A DNA stretch of 64,000 nucleotides, taken from NCBI GenBank assembly GCA_002493625.1, contig DKZK01000029.1:53195-117194 (forward strand). The letters run 5' to 3'. Below are positions 47,080 through 57,103 of the stretch, in pieces. Made by a program: the position numbers and the translations under genes. This DNA comes from Lachnospiraceae bacterium UBA7076 (lineage in GTDB: Bacteria; Bacillota; Clostridia; Lachnospirales; Lachnospiraceae). Position 1 is the stretch's first letter; each line of letters begins with the position of its first letter. The notes under the pieces were generated by a model. The model ran no database searches, had not been told where the DNA came from, and saw only the letters and a program-made list of their open reading frames with translations.

Positions 47080-48054
47080 TTATTCCGAGAGCTTTAAGCT
47101 GAGCTCATATTGGAACGTATCTAACATATTATTGTGTATGTTTACCGCATCCTTTATGTCATAATCAATAAGCAGGTCATTTTTTATGGCTACAATACGG
47201 TTGGTCTTTCCGTATTTTATTATCTCTACTGCATATGCGCCCATTAGTGAGCCATACATTCTGTCCTTTGCAGTCGGTTGTCCTCCTCTCTGGATATAAC
47301 CTAAAACTGACACACGGGATTCAATGCCTGTTTCCTCCTGAATCACCTCCGCCAGCTCAGCGGCATCAGTCACACCCTCCGCCACAACCACAAGATAACT
47401 GTTTCTTCCATCGATATGACGTTTTTTTATGGCATCTATCACGCTTTGAAAGCTTCCCTCCCACTTTTCAGGAAGCACAATGGCATCAGCGGAGGTTGCC
47501 ATGCCTGCCCAAAGGGCAATGTAGCCCCGCTTTCTTCCCATAACCTCAACAACGCTGCATCTTCCGTGCGACACGGAGGAATCCCTTATCCTGTCTATCG
47601 CCTCCATGGCTGTATTTGCCGCCGTGTCAAAGCCCAGCGTGTATTCCGTGCATGCAACATCACGGTCTATGGTTCCCGGAATGCATATGATATTGATTCC
47701 TTCCTTCTGAAACTCAATGGCTCCCCTTAAGGTTCCGTCTCCACCGATTGCCACAACGGCGTCTATATTATTTTTCTTCAGATTTTCAGCCGCCTGCCTT
47801 CTGTACTCAGCGCTTAAAAATCTCTCGCTTCTGCTTGTAAAGAGAATTGTGCCGCCCTGGTTGTTTATATTGCGGACATCATCCAAGGACAGCGGCATAA
47901 CCTCCCAGTCAATCAGTCCGTCATAGCCTCTTAAAACGCCTACAGTCTCTATGCCAAAATTATATGCGCTAAACACAACGGCGCGTATGGCAGAATTCAT
48001 ACCCGGCGCATCGCCTCCGCTTGTCAATACTGCTATTTTTTTTATCCCGTCCAT
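47080..48054 (-). CDS. pfkA: 6-phosphofructokinase, ATP type, atypical active-site loop
   Basis: Phosphorylates fructose 6-phosphate in glycolysis. 324 residues. ATP site: VLTSGGDAPGMNSAIR and AIGGDGTLRGA, where Gly after GGD points to ATP, not PPi. The substrate loop reads PGTIDRDVACTEYT, whereas nearly all PFKs have TIDND. The catalytic Asp (130) and Asp132 stay, but Asn131 is Arg. SVVEVMGRKRGYIAL and GYIQRGGQPTAKDR are normal. GGAGAG precedes the ATG. It may be a paralog with changed control or specificity. Confidence 0.9.
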   Translation of the reverse strand: MDGIKKIAVLTSGGDAPGMNSAIRAVVFSAYNFGIETVGVLRGYDGLIDWEVMPLSLDDVRNINNQGGTILFTSRSERFLSAEYRRQAAENLKKNNIDAVVAIGGDGTLRGAIEFQKEGINIICIPGTIDRDVACTEYTLGFDTAANTAMEAIDRIRDSSVSHGRCSVVEVMGRKRGYIALWAGMATSADAIVLPEKWEGSFQSVIDAIKKRHIDGRNSYLVVVAEGVTDAAELAEVIQEETGIESRVSVLGYIQRGGQPTAKDRMYGSLMGAYAVEIIKYGKTNRIVAIKNDLLIDYDIKDAVNIHNNMLDTFQYELSLKLSE

Positions 48055-48096
48055 AACTGCTCTCCTGTTTACATTTAAAAATTATTTTATGTAAAT

Positions 48097-48771
48097 TTAT
48101 TCCTCATCATCCAGCCTTCTTAAGCCTGCCACCTCCGATACAGGCAGGGAAAAGCAGATAGCTCCTGCGGGAGTATTTGTCCCGCAATTCTGATTAATTG
48201 CTTTCATAATATCAGATTTTTTTCCTGTCGGCGCAAGAATATATATCATATCCTTCTCCTGCGCAAGGGAAACTCCAAAAAACTTTTCCGCCTTCTGCCC
48301 TCCTGTTCCCTTTGCATGAAGAATTGTCCCTCCCGTTGCATTGGCGCTCCGCGCCGCATCCATAACCATGTCTGCATGTCCTTCATTTAATATTACAATA
48401 ATAAGCTCATTTTTAAAATTCATATCAGGTACCGTACCTCCTAAATCCTGACCATCCGTAAGGTATGCCAGATTTTTGCCGCCGCTGACGCTCTTTACAG
48501 GAATCGCCATCATAATCCCGTTTCCCGGTATATCAATATACATCTTCCATTTTGCCGCCTTCATAAGCTGCTTCATTGACGCCTGCGTTACGATTGTTCC
48601 TATTACAGCCTTCTCCGTCTGCTGAAGATCATGAAGCAGCAGATGCTCCGATGTTGCAGTACCCTTAGCAAGCTTTGTAAGCATAACGGAAAGCTTAAGC
48701 TCCTCACAAATGTCCTGTAACTCCCTGACCCTGCTTCTGTCTATAATTGCAAGAACATAATAAAGCTCCAT
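48097..48771 (-). CDS. Tandem PII-like signalling protein
   Basis: 224 residues made of two GlnB-like halves. Half one begins MELYYVLAIIDRSRVRELQDI and half two begins LIIVILNEGHADMVMDAARS. Each has the ferredoxin-like pattern with a loop: KLAKGTATSEHL, and ATGGTILHAKGTGG, the latter matching the PII T-loop base. No uridylylation Tyr in a canonical context. The ATG directly follows the DUF1538 stop (TAGATG) with GGGAGGTG inside that gene. It probably gates the membrane protein in response to a nucleotide or metabolite. Confidence 0.78.
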   Translation of the reverse strand: MELYYVLAIIDRSRVRELQDICEELKLSVMLTKLAKGTATSEHLLLHDLQQTEKAVIGTIVTQASMKQLMKAAKWKMYIDIPGNGIMMAIPVKSVSGGKNLAYLTDGQDLGGTVPDMNFKNELIIVILNEGHADMVMDAARSANATGGTILHAKGTGGQKAEKFFGVSLAQEKDMIYILAPTGKKSDIMKAINQNCGTNTPAGAICFSLPVSEVAGLRRLDDEE

Positions 48772-50301
48772 CTAAGACACCTCCCACAATTCGATTGTTT
48801 CATCATCCCCAAAGGCACTGACAAAATCCGGAACAGCAGCCTTTTCCGCTGATTTTAACGTGGATATGGCACCCATAATCTGTACGGTAATAAGAGGCAT
48901 CATTGCAACTATGGCAACAAGCCCAAAAGCATCCGTCATTACATTTCCACCGTTTTCATTGCAGATTCCCATGGCAAAAGGAAGCATAAACGTTGCCGCC
49001 ATAGGACCGGACGCAACGCCGCCTGCATCAAAAGCAATTGCCGTAAAGGTTGCGGGAACAAAAAACGCCAATATAAGCGCAATTATATAGCCAATGAGAA
49101 CAAACCATATAATCGGTATACCGGTCAGAACACGTACCATGGCAATTCCCATGGCAATGGATACTGCTATGGAGAGCGTTCTTCCCATTGTTTTTTCCGA
49201 AATTGCCCCTGCGCTCAGCTCTGCAACCTGCTTATTCAGGACATGAACAGCAGGCTCCGCATTTATTATAAACCATCCCATTACCATGGCAAGCGGAACA
49301 ATCATCCATGTCATGTTTTTTTCTACAAGCGAGCCTCCGAGAACATATCCCAGAGAAGAAAATCCTACGTTCACTCCCGTAAGAAACAGCACAAGCCCGA
49401 TATATGTAAAAACAATACCCACTACTATTTTCTTAAACGGACGCTTTTCCAATTTAAGAGAAAAAATTTGAAAAATCAGAAAGAAAGCAAAAATAGGCAG
49501 AAGCGCAACAGCTACCTCACAAAAATAATCCGGAAATGCAGCGAGATACCCCTTTCCGATATCAACGGAAACTGCAAATTCATTCACAAGCATAGCAGAT
49601 GTGGCAGCCGCATTATCATTGTATATAAAACCAAGAATCAGTACAGCAAGAATCGGACCAATTGAGCAAAGCGCAATGAGACCGAAGCTGTCAGATTTTG
49701 CTTTTTCATCACTACGAATAGATGCAACACCCACACCCATCGCCATAATAAACGGAACAGTCATAGGTCCTGTAGTTACGCCGCCTGAATCAAAAGCAAC
49801 CGATAAAAAATTTTTGTCAGAAAAAAATGCTAAAATAAAGACAATCAAATAAAGACCTGACAAAAGCCACTTCATTGGAATGCCGAAAAGAATACGGAGC
49901 ATGCTGACCATAAGAAAAAAACCTACTCCAACGGATACCGTTGCAATAAGAACCTTTGTATCAATTTCCGGAACATTTGCCGCAAGCACCTGCAAATCAG
50001 GCTCCGCAACCGTAATTACAACACCGAGCACAAAGCTTAAAAGCATAATAAACCACAGCTTACGGGTATTTGTCATTTTTGCTCCTATATGACTTCCAAT
50101 CTGCGTCATTGACAAATCCGCTCCAATGGTAAAAAGACCCATACCAACAATAATCATAGCCGTTCCAATTAAAAATGACAGCACCAACCCACTGCTTATT
50201 GGTACAACAAAAAGACATAGTACAAGAACAATAAATGAAATTGGTAATACAGATGAAACAGACTCTTTCATCTTTTCCTTAATAATATTATGCCGTTTCA
50301 A
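48772..50301 (-). CDS. DUF1538 membrane protein, two repeats
   Basis: 509 residues, about 12 membrane helices. It contains two copies of the DUF1538 unit. Copy 1 has VAEPDLQVLA and VAFDSGGVTTGPMTVPF; copy 2 has NAEPAVHVLN and IAFDAGGVASGPMAATF. The paired GGV(T/A)(T/S)GPM motifs resemble re-entrant substrate sites of a transporter. It starts with TTG 50301 behind AGGTG; ATG 50271 is an alternative. It lies between a GGDEF gene and a PII-like gene. Substrate unknown. Confidence 0.85.
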   Translation of the reverse strand: MKRHNIIKEKMKESVSSVLPISFIVLVLCLFVVPISSGLVLSFLIGTAMIIVGMGLFTIGADLSMTQIGSHIGAKMTNTRKLWFIMLLSFVLGVVITVAEPDLQVLAANVPEIDTKVLIATVSVGVGFFLMVSMLRILFGIPMKWLLSGLYLIVFILAFFSDKNFLSVAFDSGGVTTGPMTVPFIMAMGVGVASIRSDEKAKSDSFGLIALCSIGPILAVLILGFIYNDNAAATSAMLVNEFAVSVDIGKGYLAAFPDYFCEVAVALLPIFAFFLIFQIFSLKLEKRPFKKIVVGIVFTYIGLVLFLTGVNVGFSSLGYVLGGSLVEKNMTWMIVPLAMVMGWFIINAEPAVHVLNKQVAELSAGAISEKTMGRTLSIAVSIAMGIAMVRVLTGIPIIWFVLIGYIIALILAFFVPATFTAIAFDAGGVASGPMAATFMLPFAMGICNENGGNVMTDAFGLVAIVAMMPLITVQIMGAISTLKSAEKAAVPDFVSAFGDDETIELWEVS

Positions 50302-50311
50302 TGTTTAACAC

Positions 50312-51880
50312 CTAATTAACTTCGCCATAAACAAAGCAGCAATTCTTTCCATTATTTTTTGCCTTGTAAAGCATTTCGTCTGCCATTTGTAAAATATCAG
50401 ATATTTTTTTCTCTTTTGTGTCAAGCTTCACGGTGGAAACAATACCGGCACTGGCAGTAATACCCTTAAATTCTTTTCGTTTTTCGTACTCGTCCCTCAT
50501 TGTATAAAGCAGATGCTTTGTAGCTCTTATTACCTGTGATTCTTCCTTGTCACATAAAATTACCAAAAATTCATCACCACCCAATCTGGAAATAAAACCT
50601 TCCGGAAAACATTCATTCAGAATCTGGGCGGTCTTTACCAAGGCATTATCTCCTGCTTCATGACCATATGTATCATTAACATGTTTAAAATTGTCAAGAT
50701 CAAGCATAACAAGCGTAACATTTTTTTGTCCATATACCTCATCAAGGAAATTCATAAGACCTCTGCGGTTGCTTAATTTTGTAAGGAAGTCTGTGTTAGC
50801 TCTGTATTCATTTTTGCGGGAAATACTTCGCTCTAAGGTTATATCCGTAAGCGTAACCATCTTTCCTATTGTTCTGTCAGAACCATCCATAATCGGTTCC
50901 TCGTTAAATACAAGGACACGCTCGTCATCACCGGATAATGTAACAATTTCTTTAATTTCATCCTCAACTAAAAGCTTTTTTGACAGGCTTTTCTTCCATC
51001 CGTCACTTGATTTTCCGATAATATTATCATATACAGGAAAATATTCATCAAATTTTTTGTTCTTATTAAAAACAATATTCTGAACGGATTCCACAAGAAC
51101 GGCATAAGGCATGCTGTCAAGGATAATATCAAGCTCCGTGCTTACATTTTTAAGCTCCGTTACATCATGGGCAATTCCGCATGTTCCGAAAATTTCCCCA
51201 TCTGTATCAATAAGAGCGGACTTATAGCTTTTTAACAGACGTATCTCGTTCTTAGCCTTTATATTTTCCTCAAATGTATTTGTCTGCCTGCTTTTCATTA
51301 TAATGGCATCACTTTTCAGACAAATCTCCTCGTCCTCCACACTTGCATCCCATATATAACAATGTCCTTTTTTATATATCTGCTCCTTCGTTTTTCCGAC
51401 CATATCGCAAAAGCTGTCATTTACAATAAGATGTGCGCCGGCAGTATCCTTGAACCATGCAATATCAGGTACACTGTTCAAAATTGTATTAAAACAGATT
51501 TCATACTTTCTTGCATCAGCATCATTCTTCATCCTGTTGGCAAGGCGTCCAAAATAAATCTGTAAAAACTCATCGTCATATCCCTCGGATACAATCCATA
51601 AATCACTTACCAAGGATACGGTAGCCTTATCTTTGAGCAAAGGGTTTTCGTTATCAATAAGTAAAACACATTCCTCGCAGCTTATATTCTGTCCGTTAAA
51701 CTCCGATTTGCCTACACAATCATAAATGTAAGCCAGATCAGGCTTACCTGTATCTGACGTCACAGTATTAATAGTCTCAAATGTATAATCGCAATCCTCC
51801 AAAGGTGTAATATCCCCTAAAACATTTTCAATCCTATTATCATCGCTTATAATTTTAAACAAAAAAGAATGTCGATACAT
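50312..51880 (-). CDS. PAS-GGDEF diguanylate cyclase
   Basis: 522 residues, no membrane helix. An N-terminal region of about 130 residues is unassigned. PAS 1 is at about 135-245 (SVPDIAWFKDTAGAHLIVND, GTCGIAHDVTE) and PAS 2 at about 250-350 (ILDSMPYAVLVES, MVTLTDITLERS). The GGDEF domain has DLDNFKHVNDTYGHEAGD and active site RLGGDEFLVIL. No EAL domain. GGATT precedes the ATG. Ends 10 bases before DUF1538, so it is in the same operon. Confidence 0.9.
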   Translation of the reverse strand: MYRHSFLFKIISDDNRIENVLGDITPLEDCDYTFETINTVTSDTGKPDLAYIYDCVGKSEFNGQNISCEECVLLIDNENPLLKDKATVSLVSDLWIVSEGYDDEFLQIYFGRLANRMKNDADARKYEICFNTILNSVPDIAWFKDTAGAHLIVNDSFCDMVGKTKEQIYKKGHCYIWDASVEDEEICLKSDAIIMKSRQTNTFEENIKAKNEIRLLKSYKSALIDTDGEIFGTCGIAHDVTELKNVSTELDIILDSMPYAVLVESVQNIVFNKNKKFDEYFPVYDNIIGKSSDGWKKSLSKKLLVEDEIKEIVTLSGDDERVLVFNEEPIMDGSDRTIGKMVTLTDITLERSISRKNEYRANTDFLTKLSNRRGLMNFLDEVYGQKNVTLVMLDLDNFKHVNDTYGHEAGDNALVKTAQILNECFPEGFISRLGGDEFLVILCDKEESQVIRATKHLLYTMRDEYEKRKEFKGITASAGIVSTVKLDTKEKKISDILQMADEMLYKAKNNGKNCCFVYGEVN

Positions 51881-52037
51881 GCTTAATCCTCCAATATCTG
51901 ATGTAATCTTAATGAAAACTGTCCTGCTTTTTTTTCAGAGATATAAAATAATAAAAATTATATGTTAATAATTCTACCATACATAAAAATAAATTTCCAT
52001 AGTTATTGTTGTCATTTATCTTTTTTCAAACATTATA

Positions 52038-52101
52038 AAAAACAGGACTATCGCACTAAGATGCTAACAGCGTACGATGTATATATCTCAGTGCGACAGT
52101 C
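52038..52101 (-). terminator. Terminator of the chemoreceptor gene
   Basis: A 12-bp stem, GACTGTCGCACT with AGTGCGATAGTC (one G-U), joins across a 32-base partly paired loop, followed by CCTGTTTTTTATAA. It lies 47 bases after the stop at 52148. The rest of 51881-52147 is AT-rich with nothing evident. Confidence 0.8.
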
Positions 52102-52147
52102 TCATTAAAATTCACTTAAATTTAATATTAAATGAGCATTGACTTGA

Positions 52148-54235
52148 TTATACCTCAAACTCTTCAATTAACTCCTTAAATCTCTTGATATTATCTGTGC
52201 TGTCCTTCAGATGATCGTACCCCTCCATAGTCTTTGACACGGCAGACTCCGACTTCTCAGCTATAAAGCTTACTCCCTCTGCAGACTCATTAATCGTTGC
52301 ATTTACAGTCTCAATTGTTGTTGCAATATGCGTAAGCTTATGGTTCAAATCAGATATCTCTGTGGATATCTGCTCCATGGAACCGGCAAAGTTTTCTGCA
52401 TCCCTTTCATATTGTTCACCTACATTTTTAAATGCATCATAATCCTGAACAACGGTTTCTTCAAGAAATCCCATGATTACCTGTAAACACTCTGTCATGT
52501 TCTGAACGGCATCATTTGCCTCGCCTACAATTGCATTTATATCATCAACCGTCTGAAATGTCTGACTTGCCAAAGCTCCAATCTCTGTAGCCACAACGGC
52601 AAAGCCTTTCCCTGCCTCGCCTGCTCTTGCCGCCTCTATATTAGCGTTAAGCGCAAGCAGATTCGTCTGCTCAGAAATACTGCGTATATTGTCAGTCAGT
52701 TCATTAATCTTTGCGACTACCATGGATTTCTCCACAGCTTCCTTCGTTCTTATCTTCATAGTCCCGTAAATCTTCATTGCCTTGTCATTCGACGTAAGGG
52801 TATTCTCATAAAGCTCTCTTGCGCGTGTCATAATTTCTCTGGACTTTTTCTGCTCCTTGTTGGACAGGCTCTGTATATCATCTACATTATTCCGAATCGC
52901 ACTCACGTTATCCACAATCAGGGCAGTATTCGTGGTTGTCTCCTCCATACCCGCCGCAAGCTCCTGTGTAGTTGCAGAATTATCTTCAGCTACAGCGTTA
53001 TTTTCCTTCATTACGCCGTCTAAGCTGTCCATATTATGAAGAAGGCTATCCTTAATCCCGTTCATATCATTTACAAACTGTCGCAAAACATCCTGCATCT
53101 CCCTGACAGCTTTCGCCATCGCTCCTGTTTCATCATTCTTTTTTACAAGAATGTCCAACTCATCGGACTTACGAAAATCAAGTCCTGCCGTCTGCTTAAT
53201 AACCCGTGTTATGCGGCTGATAGGGCTTGCAATGTTATTGCTGATGAAAAATCCAAGTACAACTGATATTATAATTCCAAGGAACAAAAATCCCAGAATC
53301 TGTATAGAAAGCTTATTGGCATTTGCCTCTATTTCATCAACCGGAACAGTCAGCACAAGCTTCATCCCATTGCTTAATTCCGTAAACGTAAGATATTTCT
53401 TTTCCCCTTGGTAGCTGTATTCCATTGTTTTTCCTGTATTGGAATTATCCATCAGAAAATCCTTAACTCCTGAAAGCTCCCCATCATTATATTCCGCAAT
53501 ATCCGTTCCTGCAGGAATTTCTTTGTGATGCATTATCTTTCCCTCTGAATTTACCAGGAAAGAATATCCCGAATCAAAAACGGAAACCTCATCAACATAA
53601 TTGGTTATCTGTCCAAAGTCAATGTCCATGCCGATAATACCCACAGATATTCCATCTATATAAACAGGCACAACATAAGAAATCATATATACATTTATAT
53701 TTTCATTTAAATACGGATCCATCCAGATAGGCGCCTTATTTTCAACAGGTATGTAATACCAGCCAACATGCGCCAGATCATCCTTATCATACATACTGAA
53801 ATCAGTTGGCATTATACTTTCAAATGGCGCTGCAGTATCATTTCTTGTAAGAAATATACCCGATGTAGGCTCCGTAAAATCCGGATTATAACGGATATAG
53901 GCAGTAATGGCACCATCCGTATGCTCAGAAAATTTAAAAAAATCCTCCAGCAAACCATCCGTATAGGATGTAACGTAAACATTATTATTTTGAAATTTTG
54001 TAAAATCCAGACGCTCTACAGCAATATCCGTAAGCGTATCTACCGACTGTTCAATCCTTGATATTAATGCATTGATTCTGATACCGGCATTCTCACTGTT
54101 TAAAACAAGCTCCTTCTGTGCATCTGCATTTGACAAATTTCTTGAATTGGATATACTCAAAAAACTTATTGTAGCTGCGCAAATCAAGGAACAAACAACA
54201 ATGGCAACCGTAATCTTCGTCTTTATGGATTTCAA
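52148..54235 (-). CDS. Methyl-accepting chemotaxis protein with dCache sensor
   Basis: 695 residues. TM1 at about 8-28. A large outside dCache domain (about 35-310) includes [26 protein letters not shown] and [21 protein letters not shown]2 lies at about 315-340, then a HAMP segment and the signalling coil with [20 protein letters not shown]. Start TTG 54235 is chosen because GGGGGG lies 6 bases before it; ATG 54262 is in frame but has no binding site. The dCache motif WMDPYxxxN-like run suggests a small organic or amino acid ligand. Confidence 0.92.
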   Translation of the reverse strand: MKSIKTKITVAIVVCSLICAATISFLSISNSRNLSNADAQKELVLNSENAGIRINALISRIEQSVDTLTDIAVERLDFTKFQNNNVYVTSYTDGLLEDFFKFSEHTDGAITAYIRYNPDFTEPTSGIFLTRNDTAAPFESIMPTDFSMYDKDDLAHVGWYYIPVENKAPIWMDPYLNENINVYMISYVVPVYIDGISVGIIGMDIDFGQITNYVDEVSVFDSGYSFLVNSEGKIMHHKEIPAGTDIAEYNDGELSGVKDFLMDNSNTGKTMEYSYQGEKKYLTFTELSNGMKLVLTVPVDEIEANANKLSIQILGFLFLGIIISVVLGFFISNNIASPISRITRVIKQTAGLDFRKSDELDILVKKNDETGAMAKAVREMQDVLRQFVNDMNGIKDSLLHNMDSLDGVMKENNAVAEDNSATTQELAAGMEETTTNTALIVDNVSAIRNNVDDIQSLSNKEQKKSREIMTRARELYENTLTSNDKAMKIYGTMKIRTKEAVEKSMVVAKINELTDNIRSISEQTNLLALNANIEAARAGEAGKGFAVVATEIGALASQTFQTVDDINAIVGEANDAVQNMTECLQVIMGFLEETVVQDYDAFKNVGEQYERDAENFAGSMEQISTEISDLNHKLTHIATTIETVNATINESAEGVSFIAEKSESAVSKTMEGYDHLKDSTDNIKRFKELIEEFEV

Positions 54236-54271
54236 ATGAATCCCCCCTTTTGTAATATGCATTAGCCATAA

Positions 54272-54394
54272 GCAAAACTCTGTTTTTTACAAACGTCCGT
54301 TGCACAATATAGACAGACAACGCATGGTACGCTTGCGCTGCCTATGATTTTGTCTATATTGCCCAACTACATTTTAGAAATAATACGGTTTTGC
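54272..54394. repeat. Palindromic intergenic element, copy 2
   Basis: 123 bases just upstream of the chemoreceptor gene, inverted relative to copy 1. It shares both ends (GCAAAACTCTGTTTT and AAATGTAGTTG next to CAATATAGACA), an 11-bp perfect inverted repeat (54305-54315 with 54351-54361) and the core end GCAGCGCAAGCGTACC, but lacks about 65 bases of the copy 1 centre. Confidence 0.8.
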
Positions 54395-54454
54395 CCATCC
54401 CTAAATATGTACTATTATAATCCAACAACTGACATTAAACAACAAAAATAAAAA

Positions 54455-55114
54455 TTAAAACAGGTACGATTTTGTACGGTTCAAATCAGTCACAAAATCC
54501 GGATAATCCTCCTTAATGCGCATGGCAAGCTGCTCTGCTTTATCAGGAGCTTCCCTTAGCATTTCATATTCCTCCGTTGTAATACCCACAAACTGAATAA
54601 AATTGGTTCTGCCATACAGGGTATCCGTCCCCTCCGCCTCTGTATCGGGAACGGTAAGAAGGGCTGTAATGTCAGTTTTGGCAGATGCTTTAATTGGACC
54701 GTTGCAATTTATAAATTCGTACGGGTCAAAATACATTTCCGATTTATATGTATATCCGGCAATATTGGCAAGCAGATCAGCAGCATATAAACATTCATTA
54801 ATATCTTCATCCGGAAGCTTCATGGTCATCTCATAGCCCCATTTGTTCCATTCCTCTCCAAGCTGCTCCTCCTCAACATAAAGATGCGTCATGCCAAATG
54901 TCACAAGATGCCAATATCCCTTTGGTGATCTGTAAAAGGAAAAGCCGTCCAAAAACCAGTCCCCGCCAAAAAGCGCTCTTTTTGTAATGTCCGTGGCATA
55001 ATGCTTAGGCTCCTGATTCGGATATAATTTTGAAAACACTTCCTGAATGGCGTCCCAGCCGGGCGCCCAGTCTGAAATTTCCTCTGCCTTTTTCTTAAAT
55101 TCCTCAAGTGTCAT
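54455..55114 (-). CDS. Suppressor-of-fused (SUFU) domain protein
   Basis: 219 residues, soluble. Segments FGGDWFLDGFSFYRSPKGYWHLVTFGMTHL (in two parts here: DGFSFYRSPKGYWHLV, TFGMTHL) and the later GRTNFIQFVGITTEEY fit bacterial SUFU proteins. Many of these act as immunity proteins in toxin systems. Start ATG 55114 has GGGAGGAG upstream and overlaps the previous stop by 4 bases (ATGA), so the two genes are coupled. No toxin gene is next to it. Confidence 0.8.
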   Translation of the reverse strand: MTLEEFKKKAEEISDWAPGWDAIQEVFSKLYPNQEPKHYATDITKRALFGGDWFLDGFSFYRSPKGYWHLVTFGMTHLYVEEEQLGEEWNKWGYEMTMKLPDEDINECLYAADLLANIAGYTYKSEMYFDPYEFINCNGPIKASAKTDITALLTVPDTEAEGTDTLYGRTNFIQFVGITTEEYEMLREAPDKAEQLAMRIKEDYPDFVTDLNRTKSYLF

Positions 55115-55719
55115 AATAGTTCTCCTCCCATTTTTATTTTACTTTCTAATTTCTTAAGTCTTTCTATGCTTGAAACCGGTATAACGGCAAACTCCGTATT
55201 ACTAAACCCATCAAAAAAATTTATCAGTTCCAGATTATATTTCCGTAATTCCCCCGCGGCTGTATTTGCCTCCAAAACATCATACTTAATCGTAACACGA
55301 AGCTTTAACCCCGCCAAATAATCTTCATAATGCTTAATCAGCTTATCGGCATTCAGCTCAGTTCTATACCCATTTTTATCAAGTATTTGAATAATTTTAT
55401 TTGCAAATTCCTGAATTGAAATATCATTATCCAAATGCACCATAAAATTTTTATTTTTTAAATCTTCTACCCAGCTTTCGTAAAACTCATAAAATTCGTC
55501 TATTGATGAATCAATTTTTAAACTGTGAAACTCTTTTAATTGCTTTATATCATATTTTGAATTTGATATAATTAAGCTTATCTCATTATATAGATCGGGG
55601 TTGGTCTGTCCCTGTAAAAAAACAATATCATAGCCGTCATAATCGCAAGGTATTTCATACAGTGCTTCCAATCCCGACTTCCCATTTTTCTCTTTCTTAA
55701 ATTTATCAAAAAGACCCAA
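55111..55719 (-). CDS. Hypothetical protein paired with SUFU gene
   Basis: 202 residues, not recognised. It has a basic start (MGLFDKFKKEKNGKSG), then alternating strands and acidic helices (GYDIVFLQGQTNPDLYNEIS, DEFYEFYESWVEDL). No membrane helix or cysteine motif. TTG start at 55719 behind GGGAGG, 8 bases spacing. ATGA overlap with the SUFU gene suggests a joint function, perhaps an immunity-type pair. Confidence 0.7.
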   Translation of the reverse strand: MGLFDKFKKEKNGKSGLEALYEIPCDYDGYDIVFLQGQTNPDLYNEISLIISNSKYDIKQLKEFHSLKIDSSIDEFYEFYESWVEDLKNKNFMVHLDNDISIQEFANKIIQILDKNGYRTELNADKLIKHYEDYLAGLKLRVTIKYDVLEANTAAGELRKYNLELINFFDGFSNTEFAVIPVSSIERLKKLESKIKMGGELL

Positions 55720-55808
55720 TCAGACAGCCTCCCAAAAGTATTTTTACTTTTTAAAGTATATCATTATTCTTATTTCGCAACAATAAAAACCGGAATATAA
55801 ATGCAGTA

Positions 55809-56828
55809 TTATTTTTTCTTTTGTCTTATGTAATGTTTCTTGTCAGATTTTTCATAAAGCTCTACTCCTTCAACACTTTCAATAAATTTAGACAAACGTG
55901 AATATCCTAAATCCTTATATCTGAATTGCGGGAATTTATTGTGTATTTCATTACCCAGCATATCCAAAGCAGCACCGGCTTTTGCCTTTTCATTTATAAA
56001 ATCGCAAACCTTTTTTTCAATATTGTTATTTTTTCTTACAATATAAACACTGTTTCCTTCCTGCTCCGTCTTAAATTTTGTCCCATCTTCAATAAATTTT
56101 CTAAAAAGCGTATATCCGTAATTCCTTTCATCAAAGTCAGGAAATTCACGTTGCAGCTGGCTTTTTGCGGACCCTAAATGGGCTCTTGACCCCTTATTTT
56201 CTGCCTCCATAACTATAGAATTAATTACATTTTTTATTTCCTCTATTGGTGTAATCGCATTTTTTTCAATTTCTGAATTCGTATTTTCTTCTGCATTTAT
56301 ATTTTTAACTGTATATTTTTCAACTTCTGAATTATTATTTTCTTCTTTATCATCCTTAATCTCATTTTCATCTTCGTCAATAATCTTATCAAGAAATTTA
56401 TATTCATTACATGCTTTGACAAATGTTTTCGACGCCATGCTCTGTCCCATGCCAACCACATAAATGGCATTTTCTTTTATCCTGTTTACAAGCCTTGTAA
56501 AATCACTGTCTGATGAAACAATGCAGAACATATCCACATTTTGACGGTATAAAATATCCATAGCATCTATTACAAGCATTATATCCGCTGCATTTTTTCC
56601 CGATGAATAATTTTGCTGGTAAATAGGAACAATTGCATACTCTGTTGATTTTTCAACCCATTTAGCAAGGGCATTATTGCGAAAATCGCCATACATTCTC
56701 TGATAGGTTACATTCCCATATTTTTTAATTTCTGAAAAAATAGCATCTATGTATTTTACATTTGTATTTTCTGCGTCTATTAAAAGCGCAATCTTCGTTT
56801 CATTGTTTATAAACATGTTTTCTTTCAT
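55809..56828 (-). CDS. NYN-domain (PIN-like) RNase with two LOTUS/OST-HTH domains
   Basis: 339 residues. NYN domain 10-150 with the acidic catalytic set: ALLIDAENTN, GKNAADIMLVIDAMD and IVSSDSDFTRLV. An acidic, Asn/Glu-rich linker (about 150-200) follows, then two OST-HTH domains (about 195-270, GSAKSQLQREFPDFDERNYG; about 275-339, GNEIHNKFPQFRYKDLGYS). Likely a predicted RNA-cleaving or RNA-binding protein of the LabA type. GGAGG lies before the ATG. AT-rich coding. Confidence 0.88.
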   Translation of the reverse strand: MKENMFINNETKIALLIDAENTNVKYIDAIFSEIKKYGNVTYQRMYGDFRNNALAKWVEKSTEYAIVPIYQQNYSSGKNAADIMLVIDAMDILYRQNVDMFCIVSSDSDFTRLVNRIKENAIYVVGMGQSMASKTFVKACNEYKFLDKIIDEDENEIKDDKEENNNSEVEKYTVKNINAEENTNSEIEKNAITPIEEIKNVINSIVMEAENKGSRAHLGSAKSQLQREFPDFDERNYGYTLFRKFIEDGTKFKTEQEGNSVYIVRKNNNIEKKVCDFINEKAKAGAALDMLGNEIHNKFPQFRYKDLGYSRLSKFIESVEGVELYEKSDKKHYIRQKKK

Positions 56829-57103
56829 TTAAAATCCTCCTTATTAAATAATTTATTTTTATGTTAAAAAAGACATCAAAGCATACCCAATGCAGTATTA
56901 TTATGAGCACTAATAATTACATTTGGATAAATACCTCAATGCCAGCCGTCATCGTTGACCTATTTGTGCCAAATAGGCGGTGCAATATTTACTTTTTAAC
57001 ATTTCTTAATAGCAAAAAATTTTCTTATGGAAAAACAATAAAATTATACAGCTTTTTTAATAAAAAGTTACCCACTATTCCTACAAAAATTTTAACTTCG
57101 AAT

